64,000 nucleotides of DNA from Nitrosomonas sp. (lineage in GTDB: Bacteria; Pseudomonadota; Gammaproteobacteria; Burkholderiales; Nitrosomonadaceae): contig JADJLM010000006.1 in assembly GCA_016710135.1 (NCBI GenBank), positions 1-64,000 on the forward strand. The letters are read 5' to 3'. Both the position numbers and the translations under genes were made by a program. How positions within the stretch are numbered: position 1 is the first letter of the stretch; each line of letters opens with the position of its first letter. Shown in pieces: positions 1 through 10,221 of this stretch. The notes under the pieces were generated by a model. The model was not told where the DNA came from, made no database searches, and worked only from the letters and a program-made list of their open reading frames with translations.

Positions 1-605
1 GTAAGCTTGTTATGTAGAAAAATCAGGTCATGTCGCAAAGGAAAAATATGGCTATTGATGTCAATGAGCAAGCGCGCTGAACCCGACCAGCGATAGTGCG
101 CTGCAAAAATTCGCCGAATCAGCTCGCCATTGCCAATTTTTCTAACTAACCGGTCGGTATCAAGTTCATTACCACTTTGCATGTAACCGAGTGTTTTATG
201 CAAAAAAGGCCACAACCGCGACCAAGGCGTCAATGGTTTAAATTTCAGCGGCAGATGTTTTGGAACCAGCGATGTGCGTGCTTCATCGGTCAATGTTTCG
301 GTATAGGCTTCATACCACTGGGGATAACTTGTCGAGGTTTCAGATTCCTCTTTCAATCGCTCGCGCTTTGTTACGCGATAAAAATGTGCCTTTTTGAGTT
401 CGATTGGCGGTAATTCAGGTGGCGTGCTCGGCAACGATGGCCTATCAAAAAAACCAATATCACGGCTCGGTTCCGGTTTTTTGGGTGATACTGGAGTTGT
501 ATTTTCACGAAAAAACCCGAGCGCAGCCGCTGCATAATCAAGATCAAGCGCCTTTGCATCAACACAACGCAATAAATCCGCTCGGCTGATCAATGGGAAA
601 TTCAT
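1..605 (-). CDS. Partial large protein of the conflict island (C-terminus beyond window)
   Basis: An open frame of about 200 codons starts at the ATG at 605 and runs off the window edge without a stop. The protein begins MNFPLISRADLLRCVD, has a proline-rich stretch around residues 38-70 and ends with a patch reading LLIDINSHIFPLRHDL. I do not recognise a catalytic domain in the visible part. The start lies 44 bases after the moxR stop on the same strand, so it is probably the last visible gene of that operon. From memory, N-terminal extensions with an LL-[IV]-D-x-S/N-like patch occur in large SUMF1-type proteins of MoxR-centred conflict systems, so a C-terminal SUMF1 domain outside the window is possible; that is inference only. 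Confidence 0.6.
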   Translation of the reverse strand, partial: MNFPLISRADLLRCVDAKALDLDYAAAALGFFRENTTPVSPKKPEPSRDIGFFDRPSLPSTPPELPPIELKKAHFYRVTKRERLKEESETSTSYPQWYEAYTETLTDEARTSLVPKHLPLKFKPLTPWSRLWPFLHKTLGYMQSGNELDTDRLVRKIGNGELIRRIFAAHYRWSGSARLLIDINSHIFPLRHDLIFLHNKL

Positions 606-648
606 CTCAAACTACTGGCCAATTGATACGATGCAGGGCACAGCAAAT

Positions 649-1640
649 TCATTCTCCGTACTGTGCTGGATATTTCTTTAACGAAAAATCGCTAATAGCG
701 GCGAGTGCTTCGCTTTAGATCTTCCCCGCAGCCGCCTAGCAACACCAAGGCTCTCAATATACCAGATATTCAGCTTGACCAGGGGTGTCAATCCCAATTC
801 TTTGGCTGCCTTGCGATCCTTCAGTAATTGTTTGGCTGCTTCTCTGCGGATATCTTCATTGCACTGGTCACCAAAATGCAATTTACCTCTATCGTTCAGC
901 CAATTTTCCAAATTTCCTTCTTCGGGTAAGCGCATATTGAGTACCAAGCATCGGCGTATGAAAGCGGGTGGGAGTTCGCGCTCCTCATTGGTACTGATGA
1001 TGATAAACGGTGGGACAGTATTATTCTTGCCCTAACACCTTATTTACCCAAAGGATTGTTACCGCATTATTTCCCAATGTCTCAAGCAATCCATTCGGTA
1101 GCTCGGCATCCGCTTTATCGATTTCATCGATTAATAACACACTTCCATTGCTGGGTTTCCAGTTGTTTGGCCATTCGGGTTTTGAAGTTTATATTCTGTT
1201 TTCTCATACACGTCGTTAGCCGACTGCCAATCGAGTACCCACCAAAGCACGCCAGGTGCGATAAATTTTTCAGGCTGCAATGCCTCTCTGACGGTATCGC
1301 TGCTGGCTTCGCCTTTGAGGGTCTGCGCTTTTGCCAGCCGTCCCACGGCATCAAAACGGCAAATCAAATCCTGGCTTTCACTGCGCGCATTCATCACTTC
1401 CGCCACAAATTGACGACCTAGTAAATGCGCAACCGCTCGTGCCAATTGACTCTTGCCGGTACCCGGTTCTCCTCGAACCAGTAGCGGACGTTGTGCGGCT
1501 AGCGCGGCTTTAATCGCATTAACCACGGCACTATCATCGAAACTGTGTTTCGATGCCGGCCACGATCCATAAGCCGGCAAATCCAACGCAACTCCAGTTT
1601 TAATTTTCTTTAAATCTTCAACGATTTTTGTCTGGTTCAT
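649..1640 (-). CDS. MoxR-type AAA+ ATPase (frame disrupted)
   Basis: The protein starts MNQTKIVEDLKKIKTG. It has a Walker A motif GEPGTGKSQLARA near residues 57-69, then a Walker B motif LLIDEIDKADAELPNGLLE and a sensor-1/arginine region IIISTNEERELPPAFIRRC in two other frames. The end ISDFSLKKYPAQYGE lies in yet another frame before the stop at 649. At least four indels separate these blocks; those near 1153 (GGG run) and 773 (GGGG run) are repaired by one extra base in a homopolymer. MoxR ATPases remodel protein complexes and in bacterial conflict systems couple NTP hydrolysis to effector activation. The start overlaps the preceding small ORF by 23 bases, indicating an operon. It may be an intact gene with sequence errors or a decaying one; the indel density here is the highest in the window. 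Confidence 0.75.
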
Positions 1641-1908
1641 AAGGTATATACTCGTCCAACATAAGATAAAAATCTAAAATGATTGAAACCAATTCTTCAT
1701 CATCCGGAATAACCAAAGCACCAGCACCATTATCCATTTTAACAACAATGACTGGCAATTCGGGTAAACGATGAATGAGCTCATTCTGTACGTCGATGTT
1801 CATCAAGGGATGATTTTCATCGTCGGGCACGATCAAGTAGTAATTATTTTTGCGTAAATCCTTGCGTTTGAGTCGAGTTTTGATTTGAGCACGCAAAGCG
1901 CTTCTCAT
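1618..1908 (-). CDS. Small unknown protein of the conflict island
   Basis: A 96-residue protein starting MRSALRAQIKTRLKRKD, preceded by a clear AAGGAG ribosome site, which is why I chose the start at 1908 rather than the longer frame. It has a basic N-terminus (residues 1-22), then a mixed alpha/beta-looking body with an acidic C-terminus ending DEYIPYEPDKNR. No signal peptide or membrane segment is seen and I do not recognise the family. It sits between the TIR gene and moxR and overlaps moxR by 23 bases, so translation of the two is probably coupled. A role as an adaptor or effector-associated domain in the island is possible but not shown by the sequence. Confidence 0.6.
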   Translation of the reverse strand: MRSALRAQIKTRLKRKDLRKNNYYLIVPDDENHPLMNIDVQNELIHRLPELPVIVVKMDNGAGALVIPDDEELVSIILDFYLMLDEYIPYEPDKNR

Positions 1909-2029
1909 CGAGATTCTCCTTAACATCCATCGGAAAAAACTTGCACCCAAATCTGACGCAAAATCCCTGTAACGATATCATCTTCTCAAATCCATCCTCT
2001 AGCGCAGCTACTCCTCCTTTCCCAAAATT

Positions 2030-3098
2030 TCACTTTTGCACTGTTAGCTTGTAACGTGGTAAACGCTGCAAATGGCGTGAGGTCAAAATTTCTACTGCGG
2101 CGGCGGCATTAAAGGGCAAATGCGTCAAATTAGAAGCAGAACGGCTACGCTGCGCTTGGTAATCAGACATCCAATCATCGCTAATCGCGCATAGCGTTAA
2201 GCACGAAAATAATGCATCCGCATGACTCGTCAGTTGCTGTACCTCCTGGATGGTCGCTGCTGCCGCTCTATCAGGCCCGGTAGACAATCGACGCAAAGTG
2301 ACTGCAACCGCATTATGGATTTGATCGCGCAAGAGCTCATCCAAGCGATGCTTACTTTGATCGAGCAAGGTGTTGGTCAAATTGACACTGGCTTCGTTGC
2401 TACCTTTGGCACCGATTTCGCTTGCAATGGCTTTACGCAGGGTATCCGATGCATCGAACGCTTCTTGAATACGACTTTTAATCGCCGTCATAAAACCCTG
2501 ATCGGTTTGGTGCGGTTTTAAAAGCGCATCGGGGGGAATTTGATACCGCGGTAAATTAAATCAAGGATTTTTGCATAATGCTCGCCGCCGATCGCGTCGA
2601 CTGTAATAACCAACATATCACTCGCTTGTTTCATCAAGTGATCAATCTTTATTTTAAACTCATGATACCGATTGAGATCAGCATGTTGATCCGGCGCAAT
2701 ACCGGGACCTAATGATTGGATGGCTTTTCTTTTTCTTCTACTTGTTGTTGCCAAAAATCCACGAACGACAGCCGCGTGCTTGGATCGCTAAAATCGATAT
2801 TTTCAATATTAATCGGATAGATTTTTTGTTCCAATCCTTTCTGCTGCAGCAATTCTTTCCATTCATACAGACAATATTTCGATTTGAAATAAGCTTCACT
2901 CAAAATCACAATGACGTGATTCGCACCGGCAATTCTATCCATAAACTGACTGATGCGTTCACCGGGTTTCATCGTGTTCGAATCCCGGATTAAATGAATA
3001 CCGCGTTCCTGGCATTGCTTCTCCAGCTCAGCGACGTGACACGTTTGCGCTTCCACCCTCCACGAATAAGAAACAAAAACTTTAACCGGCTCGGTCAT
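2030..3098 (-). CDS. TIR-domain protein with a long C-terminal region (frame disrupted)
   Basis: Residues 1 to about 125 form a TIR domain: VKVFVSYSWRVEAQ opens the fold, VIVILSEAYFKSKYC is the central strand and helix, and Glu79 in CLYEWKELL is where TIR NADases carry the catalytic glutamate. The frame breaks twice. One extra A in the AAAA run near 2728 joins VEEKEK to AIQSLGPGIAPDQHAD, and one extra C in the six-C run near 2533 joins KFPP to DALLKPHQTDQGF. The repaired protein is about 356 residues. The C-terminal 230 residues are helical-looking and not recognised. TIR domains in such islands usually cleave NAD+ or signal through oligomerisation. It lies downstream of the SUMF1-like gene and upstream of the small ORF and moxR on the same strand. 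Confidence 0.75.
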
Positions 3099-3312
3099 TG
3101 ACGCACTCGTTTGTTTAATCGAAGAAATATTGTAGGCGTAAGGTGTAATAACCGTAAAGGCATTGCACCGGTATTTTTATGGTTGGTGGCGGTTTTTTGC
3201 TATTGCCATACCCTATTTCCACCGCAGTCATCTCCCGCCTGAACCTTCGCGCGCTCCGTCGCGCTGCGGTCAGCCGGCTACTGGTCTGCTCCTTGCCTTG
3301 CCTGACTTGACC

Positions 3313-4123
3313 TCAACGACCTAGGGCCGGGAAGCCAATGCTGATGAGGCGGTTGCCAGGCTCGGCGAGCCAGTAGCGGTTAGCAGAACGCGCCCACCAG
3401 GCGAAGTCGCCCCAGGACCCGCCGCGCAACACGCGGCCATCCCCAGTTTCCGGAGCCCTTTGGATCGATCACCGGTTCAGATGGATATTCACCATACCAA
3501 TCCTGGCACCATTCCCATACATTGCCGTGCATTTGATACAACCCCAGTCGTTACACGGCAACGCCTTCACCGCAACAGTTTGCTTTGGAATTCACTCGCG
3601 ACCATTGTTGTAAGACGCTGTTCCATCGAAATTCACCCGTGACGAATCGATATACTCGCCCCAGCTAAATGGCGTGGTGGTTCCAGCGCGGCAGGCGTAT
3701 TCCCATTGTGCTTCCCGTCGGCAGGCATAATTTCAACGCTGTTTTAAGGTCATTCATCTTGCTGATGAAGGCTTGGGCATTATCCCAACTGACATTCTCT
3801 ACTGGATTTTCTTCACCTAGGAAATGACTCGGATTATTGCTCGCGATGACGTGCCATAGTGCTTGTGTTACCGGCGTATCGGCGATCCAGAAACCTTTCG
3901 TCAATGTCACTTGATGTTGTAGTTCATTGCTAGATCGCTCCGGTTCATCCTCCGGCGAGCCCATCAAGAACGTCCCCGGTTCGCACCAACGAAATACTTG
4001 TCGCACACCCTTGTAGGTGAACGCCATCCACAACCCGAATTCGTCCTCGCCCCAATCGGATGCCCAGGCTTCGGGAAATGCTTCCGGAAAACGATTGTGC
4101 CGACGAATTACGAACATATTCAA
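3313..4123 (-). CDS. SUMF1/formylglycine-generating-enzyme-like protein (frame disrupted)
   Basis: The N-terminus (residues 14-60) reads [16 protein letters not shown] and then [20 protein letters not shown], followed by [17 protein letters not shown] and [14 protein letters not shown], all typical of the SUMF1/EgtB/PvdO fold. Further blocks lie in shifted frames: [62 protein letters not shown], and the end [10 protein letters not shown] with a stop at 3313. The shift near 3707 is removed by dropping one base of a three-G run; at least two more follow. Stand-alone members of this family accompany TIR, caspase-like and MoxR proteins in bacterial conflict systems, where their reaction is unknown. 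The gene is first in the minus-strand island, 214 bases upstream of the TIR start. Confidence 0.75.
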
Positions 4124-4283
4124 TTCTTAATAATCTCAATGGGTTAATTGATGAACGATTAATGGATTTTGAACAAACCTGTAACAAATAATAGATGTTA
4201 ATGCTAAACCAAAGGAACACGCGGTAGCAAAACAAGATTATTCACATGCAGTAAACCAACTCTGAGAATTTTTACAGACTCGA

Positions 4284-5221
4284 CTAGCTAGAGCGCACTA
4301 ACCAGTCTTTGCGGCGCTCTGCTTCCTCCATCATTTTCTGATAAACCGTCAAACGCCGGGTATTTATTTCACCTTTTTCTGCTGCGAGCAGCAAAGCACA
4401 ACCAGGTTCGGTTAAATGGCGACAATTACTAAATTTGCAAGATCCACCAAGGTAAGGATGAAACTCAAGGAAGCCTCGCGCTAAGTTAGTTTTATCAATA
4501 TGGTTGATCCCAAATTCTTGCATTCCCGGTGAATCAATAATCGTGCTCAATGCGTCAAGATGGTAAAGTCTGGCGTGTGTAGTTGTATGGCGCCCACTGT
4601 CTAATGCTAATGAAATTGTCATTGTTGCGCGTTGCGCCTCTGGTATTAACGCATTGATAACGGTCGATTTTCCCATGCCCGATTGACCGATAAGTAGGCT
4701 TTTTGCTGATGCAGGTAAGGAATGAGTGGTTTAATGTCATTGACCGCGCTAATATTCAGGCATGGATAGCCTAGTTGCTGATATAACGCTAATTTTTCTG
4801 TTGCTACTTGTGCTGCTTCGGATAGATCACATTTATTGAGTACGATGAGAACTCGAATCTTCTCGTTTTCTGCTGCGACCAGATAATGATCGATCAGGGC
4901 TTCGCTAAAACTTGGGATCACTGCAACGACAATGATGAGTTGAGTGATATTTGCAGCAATTAATTTCTGACGAAAAGCATCGCTTCGATAGAACAAATTA
5001 GCCCTTGGTAGCACGCTTTCAATAACACCTTGACCAGGCGTAGTCGGGAGGACTTCAACTTGATCACCACAGGCAATTCCTCCCTTCTTTCCTCTCATGT
5101 AACAGCTCAGGATTAATCCTGAGCTTGTTTTAATTTCATATTGGCGACCGAAGGCTGCAATAATCTGACCTTCTATGAGTGTTGGGGTATTACGAGTAGG
5201 AGATGATCGTTTATCGCTCAA
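4284..5221 (-). CDS. rsgA: Ribosome small-subunit-dependent GTPase A
   Basis: RsgA is a circularly permuted GTPase that matures and checks the 30S subunit. An N-terminal OB-fold region is followed by the G4 motif LNKCDL, then G1 in the form [19 protein letters not shown] as G3, and a zinc-binding C-x4-C-x-H-x5-C motif [14 protein letters not shown] near the end. The frame breaks at the five-A run near 4700; one added A restores [17 protein letters not shown]. The start is a TTG at 5221, inside a TTGA overlap with the stop of the pterin dehydratase gene, so the two are translationally coupled. With the repair the protein is about 312 residues, normal for the family. A sequence error is much more likely than loss. 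Confidence 0.9.
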
Positions 5222-5554
5222 ATTTTAAACAGTCCATCAATTTTCGTCGCACAAATAAAATCATTTTCTGATAGACCTTGTATTGCATGCGTCATGTATA
5301 CGACTTGGCAGTGATTATAGCCTACCACCATATCAGGATGATGATCTTCTCGATGAGATAGCCAGGCAACTGCATTTACAAATGCCATAGTTTGGTAATA
5401 GTTTTAAATTTAAAATCTTTATGAATCGTATTATTTCGATATTCCCATTGATCAAGTTGCTGCATGAGTTTATCGATTTCTTCCTGAGATAAGGGGGTAT
5501 CCCCCCTTCACAAGGCTTGCAGTGCTTCTTGAAAAGATCACACGTGTCAGTCAT
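5218..5554 (-). CDS. phhB: Pterin-4a-carbinolamine dehydratase
   Basis: This small enzyme dehydrates 4a-hydroxytetrahydropterin. The start is [18 protein letters not shown]. After two one-base repairs (a T after CCCCC near 5491, an A in the AAAA run near 5402) the frame continues [38 protein letters not shown], then the family signature [15 protein letters not shown] and the end KIDGLFKI. Length is about 112 residues, as usual for the family. The stop TGA overlaps the TTG start of rsgA. The M48 protease gene lies just upstream on the same strand. Both breaks sit beside homopolymers, so the gene is probably intact. Confidence 0.85.
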
Positions 5555-5570
5555 AGCATTTCCTTGTTGG

Positions 5571-6818
5571 CTAAGCGAGTTTCTTTAGTTGCGTAATTCG
5601 GATTGCTGCGGGTGGGTGCGAATCGTAAAACGCAGAATGTAATGGATCAGGCGTAATCGTCGCTGCATTGTCCTGATAAAGCTTAACGAGTGCTCGAATC
5701 AGGTCATCTGCCGATGCATATTGAGCTGCATATGCATCAGCTTCAAATTCATGCTTGCGTGAGTAAAGGCTCGATAAAGGATGCAGTAAAAAGGTGAACA
5801 CTGGCATGATTAAGAAAAAGAGTAATAATGCCATCGCAGCCGGAGAAGAGATGTTAGCAGACACACCCAATCCCTCATAAACCATGTTTGTTGCATCAAA
5901 AAGCCGAGTAGTGCAAAAAAGACAAGGCTTACCATGAATGACCATACAATCCGTTTTAGCACATGACGGAGCTTGAAGTGACCTAATTCATGAGCCAGAA
6001 CAGCCTCAATTTCGGAGCCTTCTAAGCGAGATAGGAGCGTATCAAAAAAACAATACGTTTATTTTGCCAAACCCAGTAAAATAGGCATTTCCATGACTGC
6101 TTCGTCGTGATCCATCCATTACAAACAACCCGCTGGATTTGAAACCGCATTTCTGCATCAGTTGCTCAATACGTGTTCTAAGCGCGTTATCCTCCAGCGG
6201 TGAAAACTTGTTAAAAATTGGAGCAATCCAGGTTGGATAAATCGAGAGTAATAAGATATTAAATCCCATCCAAGCTATCCAAGCGTATAACCACCAATAC
6301 AACCCTGCTTTCTCCATTAACCACAACATGCAAAATAGCAACGCACCACCCAGAATGAATCCTAATAAATATTGCTTGATTAAATCAGAAAAAAACATAG
6401 TAGGACTCATTTTATTAAAACCAAACCGTTCTTCAATCACAAAGGTTCGATAATAATTAAAAGGGATCTCAACCGCGCTGAGTATCAAAATAGTTGTTAA
6501 GATCAGTGCCATGCCATGGAAAATAGGGTTTTCTATCCATCCGGCCCAGAAACTGGAAATTACATTCAGCCCCCCGCCGAGCGTAAATATAAGCAGTAGC
6601 AGCGAATGCATAATTATACTGGGATAGCTAAAACGTGTTTTAACACAGGTATAATCAGCTGCTTTCTGATGCGAGGCCAAATCAATTTGTGCAGAAAAAT
6701 CATTCGGTACTTGGTCGCGGTTCGAACGAACATGACGCGCATGACGAATCGCGAGCCATAGCTCAATAAGCGTCGTAAGTAATAATGCAAAAACGAAAAT
6801 AGCAGTAAAAGTTTGCAT
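5571..6818 (-). CDS. M48 family integral membrane metalloprotease (Ste24/CAAX prenyl protease 1-like)
   Basis: The start chosen is MQTFTAIFVFALLLTTLIEL, a membrane segment typical of the family; a longer upstream frame looks like noise. Several hydrophobic segments follow. The zinc-binding motif lies in the part that needs repair: AVLAHELGHFKLRHVLKR near 5995, read after adding one A (AAAA, about 6067) and one T (seven-T run, about 6045). A third added T near 5885 joins QQTWF to YEGLGVSANI. The distal zinc ligand region reads KHEFEADAYAA. Repaired length is about 416 residues. Such proteases act in the inner membrane on membrane proteins; the bacterial substrate is unknown. Divergent from orn. 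Confidence 0.85.
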
Positions 6819-6932
6819 AGTGGTTAAATAAATAAAAAAAAGATTAACTACACACAGTTCTAATTTATACAGAAGTGACGTGTTACTCGCAATATGACAC
6901 AATCGGCTTAATATAATTCACGAGATCTCATT

Positions 6933-7481
6933 ATGGCACAGGATAGCAACAACCTCATCTGGATCGATATGGAAATGACAGGATTAAATCCTGACAATGA
7001 TCGCATTATCGAAATCGCTTTAGTTATTACTGATTCACAATTAAATATCGTTGCTGAATCTCCTGTTTTGGTCATTGCTCAGCCTGTTTCAATTCTCGAT
7101 GGTATGGATAAATGGAACCGATCAACTCATGCCAAATCAGGGTTAATCGAAAAGGTTAAAGCATCCATCCTATCTGAAGCCGAAGCAGAAGAAATCATGT
7201 TGAAATTCTTACAATCTTATGTGCCTTCAGCAACATCACCCATGTGTGGGAATTCGATCTGCCAAGATAGACGGTTTTTGGTTCGCTCCATGCCTAAACT
7301 TGAAGCTTATTTCCATTATCGAAATCTTGATGTCAGTACACTCAAAGAGCTAGCCAAACGCTGGAAACCAGCGATTATGTCTGGTTTGAATAAAGAAAGT
7401 AAGCATGAAGCTTTGTCAGATATTTATGATTCAATCAATGAGTTAAAATACTATCGTGAGCATTTCATCTATATCGGATGA
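6933..7481 (+). CDS. orn: Oligoribonuclease
   Basis: This DEDDh 3'-5' exonuclease degrades two- to five-base RNA and the c-di-GMP product pGpG. Exo I reads [10 protein letters not shown], with the catalytic Asp and Glu at residues 12 and 14; the central region carries the family's substrate-binding part, and the end has [20 protein letters not shown] with the final His-x4-Asp. At 182 residues it is complete and unbroken. It is transcribed divergently from the M48 protease gene and lies 27 bases before glycogen phosphorylase on the same strand, though a functional link between these two is not evident. The gene is a usual essential single-copy gene in beta- and gammaproteobacteria. Confidence 0.95.
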   Translation: MAQDSNNLIWIDMEMTGLNPDNDRIIEIALVITDSQLNIVAESPVLVIAQPVSILDGMDKWNRSTHAKSGLIEKVKASILSEAEAEEIMLKFLQSYVPSATSPMCGNSICQDRRFLVRSMPKLEAYFHYRNLDVSTLKELAKRWKPAIMSGLNKESKHEALSDIYDSINELKYYREHFIYIG

Positions 7482-7508
7482 TCGGTTTTCAATTAAGGAG
7501 CACCGTGA

Positions 7509-10064
7509 ATGATTAATAAAACGACGTTTACAATAACAGTTAACCCCAAGATACCGCCACGTTTGTCGCGTTTGGAAGAGTTAGCAAACAATCTTTGGTA
7601 TAGTTGGGATCGAAGTACTCGTACTTTGTTTTCCCGCATTGATCCTCGGTTATGGGAAGCAATTGGACATAATCCCAAGTCATTTCTTAAACGTGTCGAT
7701 GAATCGCTACTCCTCAAGGCGGCGAGTGATCAAACCTTTCTGGCCAGCTATAACAGTGTATTGTCCGCTTATGACTCATATCATTCAGAACCAACCCGAT
7801 ATAATCGATTTGAAGGCTTTGAATCTCGTGACCAGATCGCATACTTCTGCTTTGAGTTTGGCTTCCATGAAAGCTTACCTGTCTATTCAGGTGGTTTAGG
7901 TATTCTAGCGGGGGATCATTGTAAAGCAGCGAGCGATTTATGCTTACCATTTGTTGCGATAGGACTTCTATATCGACAAGGCTATTTTTCTCAGACAATT
8001 GATAGCCAAGGTAATCAACGCGCAATATATAATGATTCTGACTTTGGTGACTTGCCTGTAGAACCTGCGCTTCATGATGATGGAACTGAAGTACATATTC
8101 ATATCGACTTGCCTGGTCGAAGCGTTAATGTAAAAGTTTGGCGCGTCATTATTGGACATGTCAGCCTATTTCTTCTCGATACCGACTTGCCCGATAATTC
8201 TGCTGATGATCGGCTTATTACGCACCGATTGTATGGCGGCGATAAAATTATGCGTATTCAGCAAGAAATTTTGCTAGGTATTGGGGGTGTTCGCGCTTTA
8301 CGCGCTATGGGAATCAAGCCAACTGTATGGCACAGCAACGAGGGTCATGCAGCATTCATGATGCTAGAACGCGCTCGTAATTTAGTACAACAAGAGCTCG
8401 ATTTTGCAAGCGCGCTTGAAGCAGTAGCTACAAATACCATTTTCACTACTCATACTGCTGTACCAGCTGGACATGACCATTTCACTCAAGCGATGATGCA
8501 AGAATATTTTGGCTTGTTTTGTAATGATTTAAAGATTGGGTGGAGTGAATTCATGGCATTGGGCAATATGCCTGGGAATGAAGACTTCAACATGACCGCA
8601 CTGGCGATCCGTTTATCGCGAACCCATAACGGCGTCAGCAAGATCCATGGTGATGTTTCTGCCAGTATATGTCGCGATCTCTGGCCACAAATTGAACCAG
8701 AAGAAAATCCAATTTCGTATGTCACCAACGGCGTTCATGTGCCCACCTTCTTGGCTCAGGAATGGTCTGCCTTATTTGACCGCTATTTGGGTCATGAGTG
8801 GCGAGATAAAATGTGTGAACCAGAGTTTTGGTCACAAATTGATGCTATTCCTGATCATCTATTCTGGAGCGTTCGTCAAACACTCAAATCACAGCTTTTT
8901 TATGGTATTCAGGCTCGATTGACGGAGCAGAATGCTCGGAATCATGGATCTGAAGCACATCTCGATCGGCTATTTAAATGGATTGATCCTAATAATCCTA
9001 ATATTCTGACGTTAGGATTTGCTCGCCGATTCGCTACTTATAAACGCGCAACTTTGTTATTTGAAAACCTTGATTGGCTCCGCAAAATCTTGCTGGATCA
9101 AGATTACCCTGTTGTGCTCATTTATGCTGGCAAAGCTCACCCTGCGGATATTCCCGGTCAAGATTTGATCCGTCGAATTAGTCATGTATCACGTATGCCA
9201 GAGTTCGAAGGGCGAATTTTATTAGTGGAAGGCTATGATTTACGGTTAGCTCGTCGACTCGTGGCAGGTGTTGATGTATGGCTGAATAGTCCTATTTTTC
9301 CACTGGAAGCAAGTGGTACTTCAGGCATGAAAGCAGGCATTAACGGCACACTTAATTTAAGCGTACTAGATGGCTGGTGGGGAGAAGGATATGATGGGAA
9401 AAATGGCTGGGCGATTAAGCCTGGGTCTGAAAATACTGAGGCTGTCTTACGAGATCAGGATGAGAGCCAATCTTTTTATGAAATCCTACAAGATCAGGTT
9501 GTCCCTCTCTATTATCGTCGTAATGGCTTTGGTTATCCTGCAGAGTGGGTCAAGATGGCAAAATACTCGATGTCTTCATTATTACCACGCTACAATGCAA
9601 ATCGTATGGTTAGTGAATATGTTGAGAAATTCTATATTCCCGCGAACAAAAGAGGCGCTCATTTCGTCGATGATGATTATGCAATCGCTCGAAATGTTGC
9701 AGCCTGGAAAACAAAAATTAGGAAGGCTTGGCCCCATGTTTCACTGAGACGACTTGATACTCCCGCAAAGCAAATCAACTTTGGTGATCTTTTGAATTTC
9801 AAGGTTGCGGTTAAGTTAAATGGCTTACAACCAGAAGATGTGGCCGTTGAACTGTTACTTTGTCGTCAATATAAAAAAATGCGGTTAACCAATTTTAAGC
9901 ACTTCAAATTTGATTGTGTTGGCATGGTCTCGCCGCAGGAGCACTTGTTTGAGCTAAATCATGCGCCTGAGCTTTGTGGAAGACAGGAATACTATCTCCG
10001 TATTTATCCCTATCACCCAGCATTAACTCATCCACTTGAAATAGGCATGACGATATGGTTATAA
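7509..10064 (+). CDS. glgP: Alpha-glucan (glycogen) phosphorylase
   Basis: This 851-residue cytosolic enzyme releases glucose-1-phosphate from glycogen or other alpha-glucans using pyridoxal phosphate. It belongs to the branch with an N-terminal DUF3417 domain (residues 1-120, LEELANNLWYSWDRSTR). The sugar-binding region reads YSGGLGILAGDHCKAASDL near residue 130, GHNEGHAAF-like HSNEGHAAFMMLERAR near 280, and the cofactor region EASGTSGMKAGINGTLNLSV near 605-625 carries the lysine that binds the phosphate cofactor. The frame is intact. A sequence AAGGAG lies ten bases before the ATG. No other glycogen genes are in the window, so its in vivo partner branch enzymes must lie elsewhere. Confidence 0.93.
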   Translation: MINKTTFTITVNPKIPPRLSRLEELANNLWYSWDRSTRTLFSRIDPRLWEAIGHNPKSFLKRVDESLLLKAASDQTFLASYNSVLSAYDSYHSEPTRYNRFEGFESRDQIAYFCFEFGFHESLPVYSGGLGILAGDHCKAASDLCLPFVAIGLLYRQGYFSQTIDSQGNQRAIYNDSDFGDLPVEPALHDDGTEVHIHIDLPGRSVNVKVWRVIIGHVSLFLLDTDLPDNSADDRLITHRLYGGDKIMRIQQEILLGIGGVRALRAMGIKPTVWHSNEGHAAFMMLERARNLVQQELDFASALEAVATNTIFTTHTAVPAGHDHFTQAMMQEYFGLFCNDLKIGWSEFMALGNMPGNEDFNMTALAIRLSRTHNGVSKIHGDVSASICRDLWPQIEPEENPISYVTNGVHVPTFLAQEWSALFDRYLGHEWRDKMCEPEFWSQIDAIPDHLFWSVRQTLKSQLFYGIQARLTEQNARNHGSEAHLDRLFKWIDPNNPNILTLGFARRFATYKRATLLFENLDWLRKILLDQDYPVVLIYAGKAHPADIPGQDLIRRISHVSRMPEFEGRILLVEGYDLRLARRLVAGVDVWLNSPIFPLEASGTSGMKAGINGTLNLSVLDGWWGEGYDGKNGWAIKPGSENTEAVLRDQDESQSFYEILQDQVVPLYYRRNGFGYPAEWVKMAKYSMSSLLPRYNANRMVSEYVEKFYIPANKRGAHFVDDDYAIARNVAAWKTKIRKAWPHVSLRRLDTPAKQINFGDLLNFKVAVKLNGLQPEDVAVELLLCRQYKKMRLTNFKHFKFDCVGMVSPQEHLFELNHAPELCGRQEYYLRIYPYHPALTHPLEIGMTIWL

Positions 10065-10156
10065 AATTATTTGCGTAATTAATTAACAAGAAGTCTGCGT
10101 AAGCACGAATTTGAGGTTATTTTGAATCATTTATCTGTCCTCCATTCATTCTAGAA

Positions 10157-10172
10157 TGGCACATAAATTGCA
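10157..10172 (+). promoter_or_regulatory. Sigma-54 promoter
   Basis: TGGCACATAAATTGCA matches the -24/-12 consensus TGGCAC-N5-TTGCA with exact spacing between the GG and GC pairs. It lies 50 bases before the ATG of the following gene. A perfect 12-base palindrome CATTCTAGAATG (10147-10158) overlaps the -24 element. Confidence 0.75.
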
Positions 10173-10221
10173 TAGTAATTAGCTGACAACATTAATAGGA
10201 TCAGTTGAACTAGGAGGATAT

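Noticed and set aside
775..1421. Plus-strand frames opposite the MoxR gene
   Set aside because: They are antisense shadows; protein motifs (Walker A, Walker B, sensor 1) are on the minus strand.
6819..6902. N-terminal extension of the M48 protease
   Set aside because: The extra residues are not family-like and overlap the divergent promoter region with orn.
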